Origin: Corynebacterium liangguodongii
GTDB taxonomy: Bacteria; Actinomycetota; Actinomycetes; Mycobacteriales; Mycobacteriaceae
Assembly (NCBI RefSeq): GCF_003070865.1
Contig: NZ_CP026948.1
Span: forward strand, 1,488,001 to 1,552,000
Length of the DNA stretch: 64,000 nucleotides
Direction: 5' to 3'
Every line of letters begins with the position of its first letter. Positions within the stretch are counted from its first letter, which is position 1. The notes below the pieces were generated by a model. The model saw only the letters and a list, made by a program, of their open reading frames with translations, had not been told where the DNA came from and ran no database searches. Of this stretch, positions 1-8,033 are shown piece after piece. The position numbers were made by a program, and so were the translations under genes.

Positions 1-881
1 CCGCCCACGAGGCGGCGAGCGATGTGGGGCACGACCAGGCCGACGAACCCGATCGAGCCGGCGACCGACACGACGGCACCGACCACGAGGCAACACACCA
101 CAACGAGGAGCAGGCGGGCGCGATCCGGGTTCACCCCGAGGGTGCGGGCGGTGTCGTCGCCGAGCGTGAGGGCGTCGATACGCGTGCCCAGGACCCACAA
201 AGCCAGGCAGCAGGCACAAACCACCGCGATGGTGGCCCACAGGACCGGACCGCGCGAGGCCATGGCGAGCGAGCCGAGCAGCCAAAACATCACTGAACGG
301 GCGCCCTGCGCGTTATCGGAGGCAAAGACGAGTAGGGAGGTCAACGCCGATAGCGCGTAGCCAACGGCAACTCCGCCCATGAGCAAGCGCGCCGCGGATA
401 ACCCGCCCCCGCCCCGCGCCAGAGCGAGCATGAGCACGGAGGCGGCGACCGCACCGAAAAAGGCCATCGCCTGCAGCGCGAGCGCGCCGAACACCCCGGC
501 CCCGACCCCGAAGAGGATTGCGCACGCCGCGCCCGTCGACGCGCCGGCGTTGATCCCGAGGATGTAGGGATCCGCCAACACGTTGGCCACCACCGCTTGA
601 AGCACCACGCCGGCCACCGCCAATCCCGCGCCCACCGTCGCCCCGAGCAGGACCCGGGGCAGGCGGATGTCCCAGACGACGCTGCTGTACGTAGCCAGGT
701 TTTCGGGAATCGGCGCGCCTTTGATGTGGCGGGCGATGACCTCGGCGGCAACTGACGGGGGCACGACCGTGGGGCCGATGGCTACGGCGATCACGCAGAC
801 GGCAACCGAAGCGGTCGCGGCCACGGCCAGCCACCCCAGCGCGCGGGTGCGTGCGCGGCGCAGCCCCAGCGTGTCGCCCAT
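1..881 (-). CDS. FecCD/BtuC-family ABC permease (partial, C-terminus outside window)
   Basis: Open reading frame on the minus strand from an ATG at 881 to the window edge with no stop, about 293 codons. The ATG is preceded by a strong AGGAGG. The product is highly hydrophobic with multiple membrane segments. It carries the hallmarks of the iron-siderophore/cobalamin/heme importer permease family: the RLPRVLLGATVGAGLAVAG stretch near residue 75, a DPYILGINAGAS loop near residue 105 and GSIGFVGLVVPHIAR near the end of the visible part. It would form the membrane channel of an importer with a periplasmic-type binding lipoprotein and an ATPase, probably encoded outside the window. It is divergent from an ArsR-type regulator, so metal-responsive control is plausible but unproven. 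Substrate (Fe-siderophore, heme or other) cannot be told from this part. Confidence 0.9.
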   Translation of the reverse strand, partial: MGDTLGLRRARTRALGWLAVAATASVAVCVIAVAIGPTVVPPSVAAEVIARHIKGAPIPENLATYSSVVWDIRLPRVLLGATVGAGLAVAGVVLQAVVANVLADPYILGINAGASTGAACAILFGVGAGVFGALALQAMAFFGAVAASVLMLALARGGGGLSAARLLMGGVAVGYALSALTSLLVFASDNAQGARSVMFWLLGSLAMASRGPVLWATIAVVCACCLALWVLGTRIDALTLGDDTARTLGVNPDRARLLLVVVCCLVVGAVVSVAGSIGFVGLVVPHIARRLVG

Positions 882-979
882 GCACACCTCCTACATCTGT
901 CATTCAATTGATTATTAGACTATGAGGCAAAGGAACACACTACTCCCCCGATGGATAATGGAGCCTGGGAGGATCCATA

Positions 980-1288
980 ATGTCTGATCTCAAGCACACC
1001 ATCGCCATAGCCGACGAGTGGGCGCCGACGTTTCGCCTGCTTGGCGACGCCACACGCCTCAAACTCCTCTGCTCGATCCACTTCTCCGGCCAACACGCTC
1101 TCACCGTCAGCGAACTCGCCGATGCCACCGGCACCCGGCTAGCAACCACCTCCGCCGCGCTACGTTCCCTGGAAGCCGCGGGCGCGGTCGCGGCTCGGCG
1201 CGAGGGCAGATCGGTCTACTACGCAATAAGCGACGAGCGCGTCCACGAGCTGCTGCACTTCTTCGGCGCCGAGCACGCGGCAAGCTAG
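980..1288 (+). CDS. ArsR/SmtB-family winged-helix regulator
   Basis: 102-residue protein with the ArsR fold: LLGDATRLKLLCSIHFSG (helices 1-2), VSELADATGTRLATTSAAL (the DNA-recognition helix-turn-helix) and a wing at ARREGRSVYYAISDE. The start ATG follows GGAGG at a good distance. The C-terminal helix has Asp and three His residues (DERVHELLHFFGAEH), reminiscent of the alpha-5 zinc site of SmtB/CzrA, but the exact ligand spacing is not canonical. It is transcribed away from the FecCD permease with about 100 bp between them, so it probably represses itself and/or the permease operon in response to metal. No CxC arsenic-type site is visible. Confidence 0.85.
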   Translation: MSDLKHTIAIADEWAPTFRLLGDATRLKLLCSIHFSGQHALTVSELADATGTRLATTSAALRSLEAAGAVAARREGRSVYYAISDERVHELLHFFGAEHAAS

Positions 1289-1448
1289 AAGGCTCATCGG
1301 CGTCATGTGCCGTTCGGGGCCTGTGGTACGGCTGCGGTGGTACGGCTGTTTAGTTCATCGTGCGCGAGTGGCGGGATTAGTTTAGGGCAACGGTTGGACC
1401 GTACTGGGTGTATGAGAGACATGGACCTGCAAAGGAAAGTATGAGACC

Positions 1449-1910
1449 ATGTATAACGTGAAGTACGACCAGCAGACGCGGGAACGCGCGCTGCGCCTGG
1501 ACCACGAGGCCTTGGGAGAGGGTGGAACCTCGAAGGCGGGAACCTGCCGCAAGATCGGCGCCATGCTGGATATCAACCCAGCGACACTGCACAACTGGAT
1601 CCGCCGGGCTGAGAATAAAGCGCAGGCAGACAAGACTGCATCGGAGGCGGACAAGGACGCCGAACGTGCCCAGCTGCGCAGGGAAAATGCAATTGAAGGA
1701 AGCCGACGAGCGCTTGACGTTGGTCTTAGGCTTTTTCGCCCAAGCGGATCTCGACCGCACACTCACATAGTCGTGGATTTCCTCCACGTTCAACGGCGCC
1801 TATAGTCCATCGAGCGGATGTGCCGAGTGTTACAAGAACACCAGTATGCCATGTCACTAGCCGCCTACTATCGGTATCAGCAGCGCGGTTTTGGTCCTAC
1901 ACCAGCAGCC
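1449..1910 (+). pseudogene. IS3-family transposase remnant (OrfA plus start of OrfB, frameshifted)
   Basis: The frame from 1449 encodes an IS3-type OrfA: helix-turn-helix region KIGAMLDINPATLHNWIRRA, then a charged segment ending AQLRREN. A frameshift near 1690 moves the rest of OrfA (QLKEADERLTLVLGFFAQAD) to another frame. A short OrfB-like piece follows (CRVLQEHQYAMSLAAYYRY) and the gene stops where a second IS3-type element begins at about 1911. It is a truncated, frameshifted and non-functional fragment marking the left edge of the accessory island. Confidence 0.75.
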
Positions 1911-2914
1911 TGGTTCGCTTTGGCTTTGATGGAGGGTAGGATATTGGAGAAGGAAACTCTTTCATGCCCACTGAGTACACTGCCGAGCTCAAGCAGCGTG
2001 CCATAGAACTCGTGCTCCACGCTCAAGCCGGCCCTGCCACGGCCCGCAGGGCGGTGACCCGCATCGCGGCAGAACTAGGAGTCAGCAGGGAAACGCTGCG
2101 CGTGTGGGTCCGCAAGGACAATAACTACGACCACGCTGGGCTACTCTCTCAAAGAGCGCCAGTGGGCTACATTTCGAAGAGCACTCACTGCCGGTTGCGG
2201 GGGTGAACTCGCGGAAGCGAAACGCGCCAACGAGATCCTCGAGAAGGCCTCGGCTTTTTCGCGGCGGAGTGCGAGTGCCCACAGAAATTGTCGTGCGATT
2301 CATCGACGATAACCGCGATGAGTTCGGGGTCGAGCCCATCATCCGGGCGTTACAGCAAACGTCCGCGAAGATACCCCTTGAGAAGGCATTACGCCCTCAC
2401 ATCACGGCCTGAATCAGCCCGGTCCATCCGGGACAAGCTGGTCATCCGGGCACTGCGCCGGATCTTCGAAGACAACTACTCCTGCTACGGTGCACGGATG
2501 CTGTGGGCGGAAATCAACCGGGAAGACACCTTCGGGCACGTCGCCCGGTGCACCGTCGAGCGCCTCATGGCCGCCGACGGGCTGGCGGGGATCCGGAGGC
2601 GGAAGAAAAGGCCGTCGGCCCGCAGCGCCGAGGCCGGTGAGTGACCCGTCGATCTGGTGGAACGGGACTTCGCTGTGACCGCGCCGAATATGTTGTCGGT
2701 AGCGCGGATATCACTTACATTCCCACCTCTCATGAGTGGGTGTACGCGGCGTTCGTCTTGCACGCCTACTCCCGTGAGATCGTCGGCTGGCAGGTCACAA
2801 AACCATGTGCGAGCCTCGCTGGCCCGCGACGCCTTGGACACGGCCTTTTCTGCTCGTCTTCGCGCTGGTGAAGGCGTTACTGGGCTGATCCATCACACGG
2901 ATAAGGATGTGCAG

Positions 2915-4413
2915 GGCGGATTCAACTGGTCGTCGCAACACCTTGAGGTGAGAAAGGTGTTCAAGGATGGCGACCAAGGACTGGAGCATGAAGACCAGCG
3001 AGGTCCCGGAGGGGATGCGGCGGCAGTGGCGCGCGGACCGGGCGTTGCGGCCAGCAATGCGCTCTCCGGGCAGACCGCAGCCATCGAGGGCGGTGCAGCG
3101 ACAATTCTGGCGCCTGATCGCGGCCGGGGTCACGACAGCGGAGGCAGCGCTGGCGGTGGGGGTGTCGGTGCCGGTCGGATCACGGTGGTTCCGTCACGCT
3201 GGCGGTATGCCACCGCTGACGTTGACGGAGCCAACTGGTCGTTATCTCAGTTTCGAGGAGCGAGAGGAGATCGCGATCTTGCGTGCTCAGGGACGCGGTG
3301 TCCGGTCGATCGCGCGTACCCTTGGGCGGGATCCGGGCACGATCAGTCGGGAGTCGCGCCGCAACGCTGCTACCCGCAGCGGGAAGCTGGAGTATCGCGC
3401 CACGGTGGCCCAATGGAAAGCCCAAGAGGCCGCGAAACGACCCAAGACCGCGAAGCTGGTGGCCAACCTGCGGCTTCGCGACTATGTCCAGGACAGACTC
3501 TCTGGGAAGGTCACTGGCCCGGACGGGACGCCGGTGGAAGGGCCGGTCACGCCGACGTGGAAGGGGTTGAACAAGCCTCGTCGGCAAGATCGACGGTGGG
3601 CCACCAGTTGGAGCCCGGAGCAGATCAGTCACCGCTTGAAGCTGGATTTCCCTGATGATGAGTCAATGCGTATCAGTCATGAGGCGATCTACCAAGCGTT
3701 GTTCATCGAAGGCCGCGGCGCGCTGAAGCGTGAGCTGGTGGCTTGCCTGCGAACGGGCAGGGCGTTGCGACAGCCCCGTGAGCGTTCCCGGAACAAACCC
3801 GGCGGTCATGTCGGCGCCGAGGTCGTGATCAGCCAACGCCCCGCAGAAGCCGCTGATCGCGCTGTTCCAGGACACTGGGAAGGTGACCTGGTCATCGGGA
3901 CCGGCCGCTCTGCGATCGGGACCTTGGTCGAGCGTCGCAGCCGCGCGACGATCCTGGTCCACTTGCCCCGCCTCGACGGCTGGGGCGAGCACCCTCCGGT
4001 CAAGAACGGCCCCGCGCTGGGCGGCTACGGTGCAGTCGCGATGAACGCGGCTCTGGCCGCTGCGATCACGACCCTGCCCCAGCAGTTACGCAAGACGATC
4101 ACCTGGGACCGCGGCAAGGAACTATCAGGACATGCCGCGTTCACTCTTGAGACTGGCACCAAGGTGTTCTTCGCTGATCCGCACTCCCCGTGGCAACGGC
4201 CCACCAACGAGAACACCAACGGCCTGCTACGTCAGTACTTCCCCAAGGGCACCGACCTGTCCCGCTGGAGCGCAGACGACCTCGAAGCGGTGGCCCACAC
4301 CCTCAACAACAGACCCCGCAAGACCCTCGGCTGGAAGACCCCCGCCGAAGTCTTCGGTGAAGCACTACAATCCCTGAAACAGGCCGGTGTTGCAACCACC
4401 GGTTGAACCTGCC
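2915..4413 (+). mobile_element. IS30-family insertion sequence, apparently intact, 1499 bp
   Basis: Left end GGCGGATTCAACTGGTCGTC; the right end reads GGCAGGTTCAACCGGTGGTT in reverse complement. Both continue to GCAACACC, giving inverted repeats of about 28 bp with five mismatches. The element is flanked by a 3-bp direct repeat, CAG, at 2912-2914 and 4414-4416, and removing it rejoins the IS3 OrfB frame exactly. The internal transposase is open throughout, so this is a recent, possibly active insertion. Confidence 0.85.
2967..4406 (+). CDS. IS30-family transposase
   Basis: 479 residues, full length for the family. The N-terminal half holds helix-turn-helix segments (SFEEREEIAILRAQGRGVRS and IARTLGRDPGTISRESRRN). 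The DDE catalytic core is visible as GHWEGDLVIG (first Asp), TWDRGKE (second Asp) and PTNENTNGLLRQYFPKGTDL (Glu), followed by the family C-terminal block LNNRPRKTLGWKTPAEVF. The ATG at 2967 follows a GGTGTTCAAGG region; an earlier start in the IR is not available. It catalyses transposition of the element at 2915-4413 and nothing suggests loss of function. Confidence 0.93.
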   Translation: MATKDWSMKTSEVPEGMRRQWRADRALRPAMRSPGRPQPSRAVQRQFWRLIAAGVTTAEAALAVGVSVPVGSRWFRHAGGMPPLTLTEPTGRYLSFEEREEIAILRAQGRGVRSIARTLGRDPGTISRESRRNAATRSGKLEYRATVAQWKAQEAAKRPKTAKLVANLRLRDYVQDRLSGKVTGPDGTPVEGPVTPTWKGLNKPRRQDRRWATSWSPEQISHRLKLDFPDDESMRISHEAIYQALFIEGRGALKRELVACLRTGRALRQPRERSRNKPGGHVGAEVVISQRPAEAADRAVPGHWEGDLVIGTGRSAIGTLVERRSRATILVHLPRLDGWGEHPPVKNGPALGGYGAVAMNAALAAAITTLPQQLRKTITWDRGKELSGHAAFTLETGTKVFFADPHSPWQRPTNENTNGLLRQYFPKGTDLSRWSADDLEAVAHTLNNRPRKTLGWKTPAEVFGEALQSLKQAGVATTG

Positions 4414-4742
4414 CAGTACCGCTCGGTGGTTTACGGTGAATCCCTGTCCGAGTCGAAGGTCATGGCCTCGGTCGGATCACGCGGTGACTCATACGACGAT
4501 GCCATAGCAGAAGCCTTGAATTCGCTGTTCAAGGCGGAGCTGATCGACCGGCGAAGGTGGGCAACGTTGACGGAAGTTCTCGTGACGACCTTGGCGTTGA
4601 TCGGGTGGTACAATAATCGCCAACTGCACTCCGCACTGGCTCATCGCCCGCAGAAGGGAGTGCATCAGGAATGGCCGAAGTGTCAGGCCTACACGGCCTG
4701 ATCGGCAAGTAAATCACCCTCTACAAAGCCCGGAGCTTGACA

Positions 4743-5193
4743 CCCCGTAGTCAGTCTGAGACGGCACCTGGGAGCAATAGCCGCTAAGCGACGCATCAAA
4801 CTCGAGGCCGTTCCCAACCAAAAACCCGACCGACACCGCAAAATATCAATGGCCGCACACCCCCGAAGCGGTATACTATCCACACGCCACAGGCCAAGTC
4901 AATCGAAAGGAGGGATACACCGCTCCCAGGGCCTTGAACCGGTTTCATCAGTCTGCTACCATCCTAAGTTATGCTGAGATCAGCCTACTGCCATCTCGCT
5001 AGACGCCCAACTATCTGTCCACGACTTATGGGCACATTCAGTCAATGCTTTTTACTGGTCCAATCATCGGTTCAGTGCCTTAGTCTTAACGTCGGGAAGT
5101 TTGAAAGTGGTTGAAGTTGATATCTACGTTTGTAGACCTAGCGCCCAGCGTTAAGAACGCAATTTAATCGACATAGGACTATTGGATGACGTG
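4743..5193 (+). other. Intergenic region upstream of the RiPP operon (probable promoter region)
   Basis: About 450 bp without a convincing gene, visibly more A+T-rich than the chromosome. A TATACT at 4871-4876 resembles a -10 element, and a very strong ribosome-binding-like AAAGGAGGG lies at about 4906-4914 with no ATG/GTG/TTG at the right distance after it. Further A+T-rich stretches near 5100-5135 could carry the real operon promoter. This may be the scar of a deleted or displaced gene. Promoter assignment is tentative. Confidence 0.35.
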
Positions 5194-6126
5194 ATGACTA
5201 CAATGAAAGAAAATGTCCTCGTAACAGCTGCAAACATCGATGTGCGACGGGGTTCTCGCAGCGTATTTCAAGGCGCATCGCTCGAGCTTGTCGCAGGGAA
5301 CATTTACGCCATCGCTGGTCCTAACGGGGCAGGCAAAACGACCCTATTAGATGTGATCACCGGGTTATTGCCCCCCGAAAAGGGGGACATCTATTTACTT
5401 GGGCGTACACCCCCCCTGACAGATGGAGACAGCCTCAAAGAAATCAAAGTTCTGCGTCAAGATGGGAGACCGTTCAGCGATCTAACAGTACGGGATTTCA
5501 TCTCGTTTGTAGAGCAAGTCGACGGTGTGGAGATTGATGTTCATCGCGAGCGCTTTGGGTTGAGCACTTCCTTATTAGACCAAAAGGTCTCTAGCCTATC
5601 TGGCGGCGAAGCAAAGCGCCTCCAACTCCTCACTACTGTTGTTTCTGAACCTTCGGTAGTGATCCTCGATGAACCAACGACCGGGTTGGATCCCACCTCT
5701 CGTGAGATTTTGTGGAATGAAATCAGACGGCTGCGCGATCATGGCGCACTCATTCTCCTAGTTACCCACTACCTCGAGGAGATGGAATCGCTGGCTGACG
5801 CCCTGATCTATATCAAGGCTGGGAAAGTGCATGGTCCTTACCCTCTTTCGGAACTAAAGGCGGACTTTGGCTATGTCATTACTTTCGATTTCACCGACGA
5901 AGCGGCCGTCTCTGCATTCGTTACTAAGCTCCCATCGGACGCCGTTTACCATGAGGTGCGGGAGTTGACACTACGTATCGACGTCAGAAATTCTTCTGAG
6001 GCTCTCGCGATGGTCGCCTGCGTCAGCGGAGATTCATCCGCCCGCAAGCTCGTCCAAGACTTCGCAGTCTCTACGACTACCTTGGCCACCGTTCTCCAAA
6101 AACTCGAGGAGGCTGAGGAGCTATGA
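5194..6126 (+). CDS. ABC transporter ATP-binding protein (RiPP exporter/immunity)
   Basis: About 310 residues. Walker A GPNGAGKTT near residue 45, a Q-loop region at VLRQDG, signature LSGGEAKRLQLL, Walker B VVILDEPTTGLD and H-loop LVTHYLEEME are all present, followed by a C-terminal accessory segment of about 90 residues typical of drug/bacteriocin-type ATPases. Start choice is uncertain: ATG 5194 is preferred, but TTG 5182 and GTG 5191 are in frame, with AGGA at 5174. The stop overlaps the next ATG by 4 bp (ATGA), so the permease is translationally coupled. It is the first gene of the island operon and probably energises export of, or self-protection against, the modified peptide. Codon usage is more A+T-rich than the flanking chromosome. 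Confidence 0.9.
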   Translation: MTTMKENVLVTAANIDVRRGSRSVFQGASLELVAGNIYAIAGPNGAGKTTLLDVITGLLPPEKGDIYLLGRTPPLTDGDSLKEIKVLRQDGRPFSDLTVRDFISFVEQVDGVEIDVHRERFGLSTSLLDQKVSSLSGGEAKRLQLLTTVVSEPSVVILDEPTTGLDPTSREILWNEIRRLRDHGALILLVTHYLEEMESLADALIYIKAGKVHGPYPLSELKADFGYVITFDFTDEAAVSAFVTKLPSDAVYHEVRELTLRIDVRNSSEALAMVACVSGDSSARKLVQDFAVSTTTLATVLQKLEEAEEL

Positions 6127-6821
6127 AAACCGTCTTTCGATACGTCCTCTCTATGGTCGTTAGTGGGCGGATTAACCGCCTAATGATTGTTGGTGCCCCA
6201 GTACTAGCCCTCGCATTGGCCCTGTGGATGGGGAGCGGGGCCGATCCCGCGGTAAAGGTTCAGATGTCGCTCTCCATGAGCTTCATCGTCCAGTTGTTCG
6301 GCGCCTATATGGCGTTGGCAGGAGTGGTGGTGACGATGCGTTCTAACGGCTCTCTTCTGTGGCTTTTCGACAGAGGTTTCAGGCAAGGGCGAATATTGAC
6401 AATATTGATGCTGGTTGGCGCCCCCCTCGCTTTTGCTCAATCACTCTTCGTATTACTAGGCGTATACGCATCAGGAATTATCACGACGGATACCATGGGA
6501 CTTGCTATTCTAGGTGCACTCTTAGAATCGCTGGGGGTATCCGCAGCAGGCATCTTAGTTGGTACGATAAGTCGCGATGTTGCCATCTTGCAATGGGCTA
6601 GCCTGCCACTTCTTCTTTTAGGCGCACTGGCCATCAACCTCGCGCCAGCCTTCGGCGCGACCGTTACAGCGCTGGTGCCATTCGGGGTAGGAATGGCGAT
6701 CGGCCTCGCTGGAGCGGGCCAGTCGGCGTTGTTGGTCGTGGCTCTCGTCATCGCGGTAGGATGGTCACTAGTTTTCCTGGTGGCGAGCAAGAAAATGTGG
6801 TCCTGGAGTGATCGTGGATAG
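6123..6821 (+). CDS. ABC-2-type membrane permease partner
   Basis: 232 residues, about six hydrophobic helices (around residues 20-35, 50-75, 95-115, 125-145, 150-185 and 195-225) and no soluble domain. It overlaps the upstream ATPase gene by 4 bp and the next gene by 8 bp, a tight operon. Sequence identity to any named permease is not recognisable to me, but position and topology fit the membrane half of the ATPase pair, exporting the peptide product or conferring immunity. Confidence 0.8.
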   Translation: MKTVFRYVLSMVVSGRINRLMIVGAPVLALALALWMGSGADPAVKVQMSLSMSFIVQLFGAYMALAGVVVTMRSNGSLLWLFDRGFRQGRILTILMLVGAPLAFAQSLFVLLGVYASGIITTDTMGLAILGALLESLGVSAAGILVGTISRDVAILQWASLPLLLLGALAINLAPAFGATVTALVPFGVGMAIGLAGAGQSALLVVALVIAVGWSLVFLVASKKMWSWSDRG

Positions 6822-7404
6822 TAACGAAGACTCGAACGCGGTCCGAGAGGCTTTTGATATTTTCCATGACTCTTTGTTGTGGGTCGCCGGCGGAGCTCTT
6901 GCTTCCCAGGTTCCGTTTTGGCTGCAATATGCGTATGGTAACTTCGGTGCTCGGTTTCACTCTATCGTGGTCACCCCGGCTGCGCAAAGGTTTGTCACGA
7001 TGGATGCATTGCGTCCCTTTGCTAGCGAGGGTTTTTTTATCGATGACTGGAATTCGCCGATGTCACCCGACCATGTCCGGGTGATCGACGAGATCACCGA
7101 CGTCGTGGTCTATCCAGCCACATTCAAATTGATTGCAGACCTATCAAGCTTTGCTAGTTCTACCCCACTACAACTAGCAGTGAATGGAAGAGATGACCGG
7201 CATATCCACCTTTTTAGTTCCCTACCGCCTGATGCTGAAAGCACAGTAGCGTACGAGCATTTTCGCAGAACTTTCCGTGACCGAAGTAATGTACATCTCT
7301 ACGATCCAATGACGGGTGGGTCCTTTGTGGGTGATCGCGAGGGAAGGCCTGCCGTCTTTTTCCCTCGCGCTATCAAGACCGTTGCGGAAAGGAGGAATCC
7401 ATGA
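6814..7404 (+). CDS. LanD-type flavoprotein peptidyl-cysteine decarboxylase (HFCD family)
   Basis: 196 residues. The order of motifs follows EpiD/MrsD-like homo-oligomeric flavin Cys decarboxylases: an N-terminal GGALASQ segment (flavin-phosphate loop region), VVTPAAQRFV, then DHVRVIDEITDVVVYPATF, in which the His (residue 87) corresponds to the EpiD catalytic His and YPATF replaces the usual PASANT. LSSFASSTPLQLAV and the IHLFSSLPPD clamp region follow. Such enzymes oxidatively decarboxylate a C-terminal Cys of a precursor to an enethiolate that closes an aminovinyl-cysteine ring. GTG 6814 has GGAG upstream and overlaps the permease stop; GTG 6808 is an alternative. The assignment rests on motif order and on the neighbours, so a divergent flavoprotein of other function is possible. 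Confidence 0.72.
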   Translation: MDSNEDSNAVREAFDIFHDSLLWVAGGALASQVPFWLQYAYGNFGARFHSIVVTPAAQRFVTMDALRPFASEGFFIDDWNSPMSPDHVRVIDEITDVVVYPATFKLIADLSSFASSTPLQLAVNGRDDRHIHLFSSLPPDAESTVAYEHFRRTFRDRSNVHLYDPMTGGSFVGDREGRPAVFFPRAIKTVAERRNP

Positions 7405-8033
7405 AGTCTCGCTGGTGGGGAGTAGCTAACAGAGCAAGAGAAGACACGCTAGAGTTCCATTGTGTCCCGCGACATGAGATTAATGCTTTAGTTGCGTACA
7501 TACAGGGGATTAGGAAGGTGGTCACGGTTCCAATGCCCACTTTTTACGCCGATACCATTTCTTATCAGACAGGTTATGCTAGCTCGCTCACCGAGCTGCT
7601 ATTGAACCCGGTGATGCCAGGCAAGCTCAAGCACCATGCGCTGCTCGCTGCCTTGTGCATTGCGCAATCACTCGACCATGGCTCGACCGGAGTGCGCTTA
7701 TACCCAGCCTTCACCTTTTGTTCGCGCGAGGTAGCGCCAGGCGAAGCGCTAATTGTCTGTCAACCTCCATTTATCGAGCAGATTTCTCCTGGGACGACCA
7801 TGTACGGCCCCCTCCTAGAGGTAGCGTTGCTTACGCCATCGGAGTCAGATCGCTTTGATTTCGTGTCCCAAATCGATGATGTAATTCCGTCATCGGCTGC
7901 CACTGTTCTCGACGAGTGGTTAGAAGAGAAATTTTCCAGAATGTTGTATGCTGGGATCTCCAATGAGCCGGAAACTCGCCGGTACGCCGATGCCCTTACT
8001 ACTGAACCGCGAAGAGTCAATGCCCTTAGATGA
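7401..8033 (+). CDS. Unknown protein with degenerate PTS-EIIA-like domain
   Basis: 210 residues, starting inside an ATGA overlap with the decarboxylase gene. I do not recognise a named family with certainty. Residues about 60-170 follow the layout of a type-2 PTS EIIA domain: HALLAALCIAQSLDHGSTGV matches the helix and the GSTGIGNG-like turn, RLYPAF sits where EIIA has its phosphorylated IPH motif but the His is replaced by Ala, and PLLEVALLTPSESDRFDFVS matches the V-L-LLA-S-HLELL region. If so it would be a phosphotransfer-dead EIIA fold, perhaps a scaffold or substrate-binding partner of the modification enzymes or of the following peptidase. No signal peptide or membrane segment. Confidence 0.45.
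   Translation: MKSRWWGVANRAREDTLEFHCVPRHEINALVAYIQGIRKVVTVPMPTFYADTISYQTGYASSLTELLLNPVMPGKLKHHALLAALCIAQSLDHGSTGVRLYPAFTFCSREVAPGEALIVCQPPFIEQISPGTTMYGPLLEVALLTPSESDRFDFVSQIDDVIPSSAATVLDEWLEEKFSRMLYAGISNEPETRRYADALTTEPRRVNALR

Larger units (their letters stand above)
1964..4701 (+). pseudogene. IS3-family OrfA/OrfB transposase, frameshifted and split
   Basis: OrfA starts at 1964 with a helix-turn-helix (RIAAELGVSRETLRVWVRKD). It loses frame by about 2110-2210, where EAKRANEILEKASAF continues in another frame. OrfB pieces follow in several frames: DNRDEFGVEPIIRALQ, NYSCYGARMLWAEINRED, DITYIPTSHEWVYAAFVLHA and GLIHHTDKDVQ. The IS30 element interrupts between Asp-Val-Gln and Tyr-Arg-Ser; the OrfB C-terminus resumes after 4414 (GDSYDDAIAEALNSLFKAEL and WYNNRQLHSAL). 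At least three frameshifts plus the insertion make it non-functional. Confidence 0.8.
1911..4742 (+). mobile_element. IS3-family insertion sequence, decayed and interrupted by IS30
   Basis: The left end begins near 1911 (TGGTTCGCTTTGGCTTTG) and the right end near 4742; the reverse complement of the right end shares the GGCTTTG and GAGGGT blocks with the left end, as expected of imperfect terminal inverted repeats. Between them lie a frameshifted OrfA/OrfB pair and an inserted IS30-type element at 2915-4413. An inverted second copy of the left 127 bp lies at 14789-14915. Exact ends are approximate because no clear target duplication was found. Confidence 0.65.
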
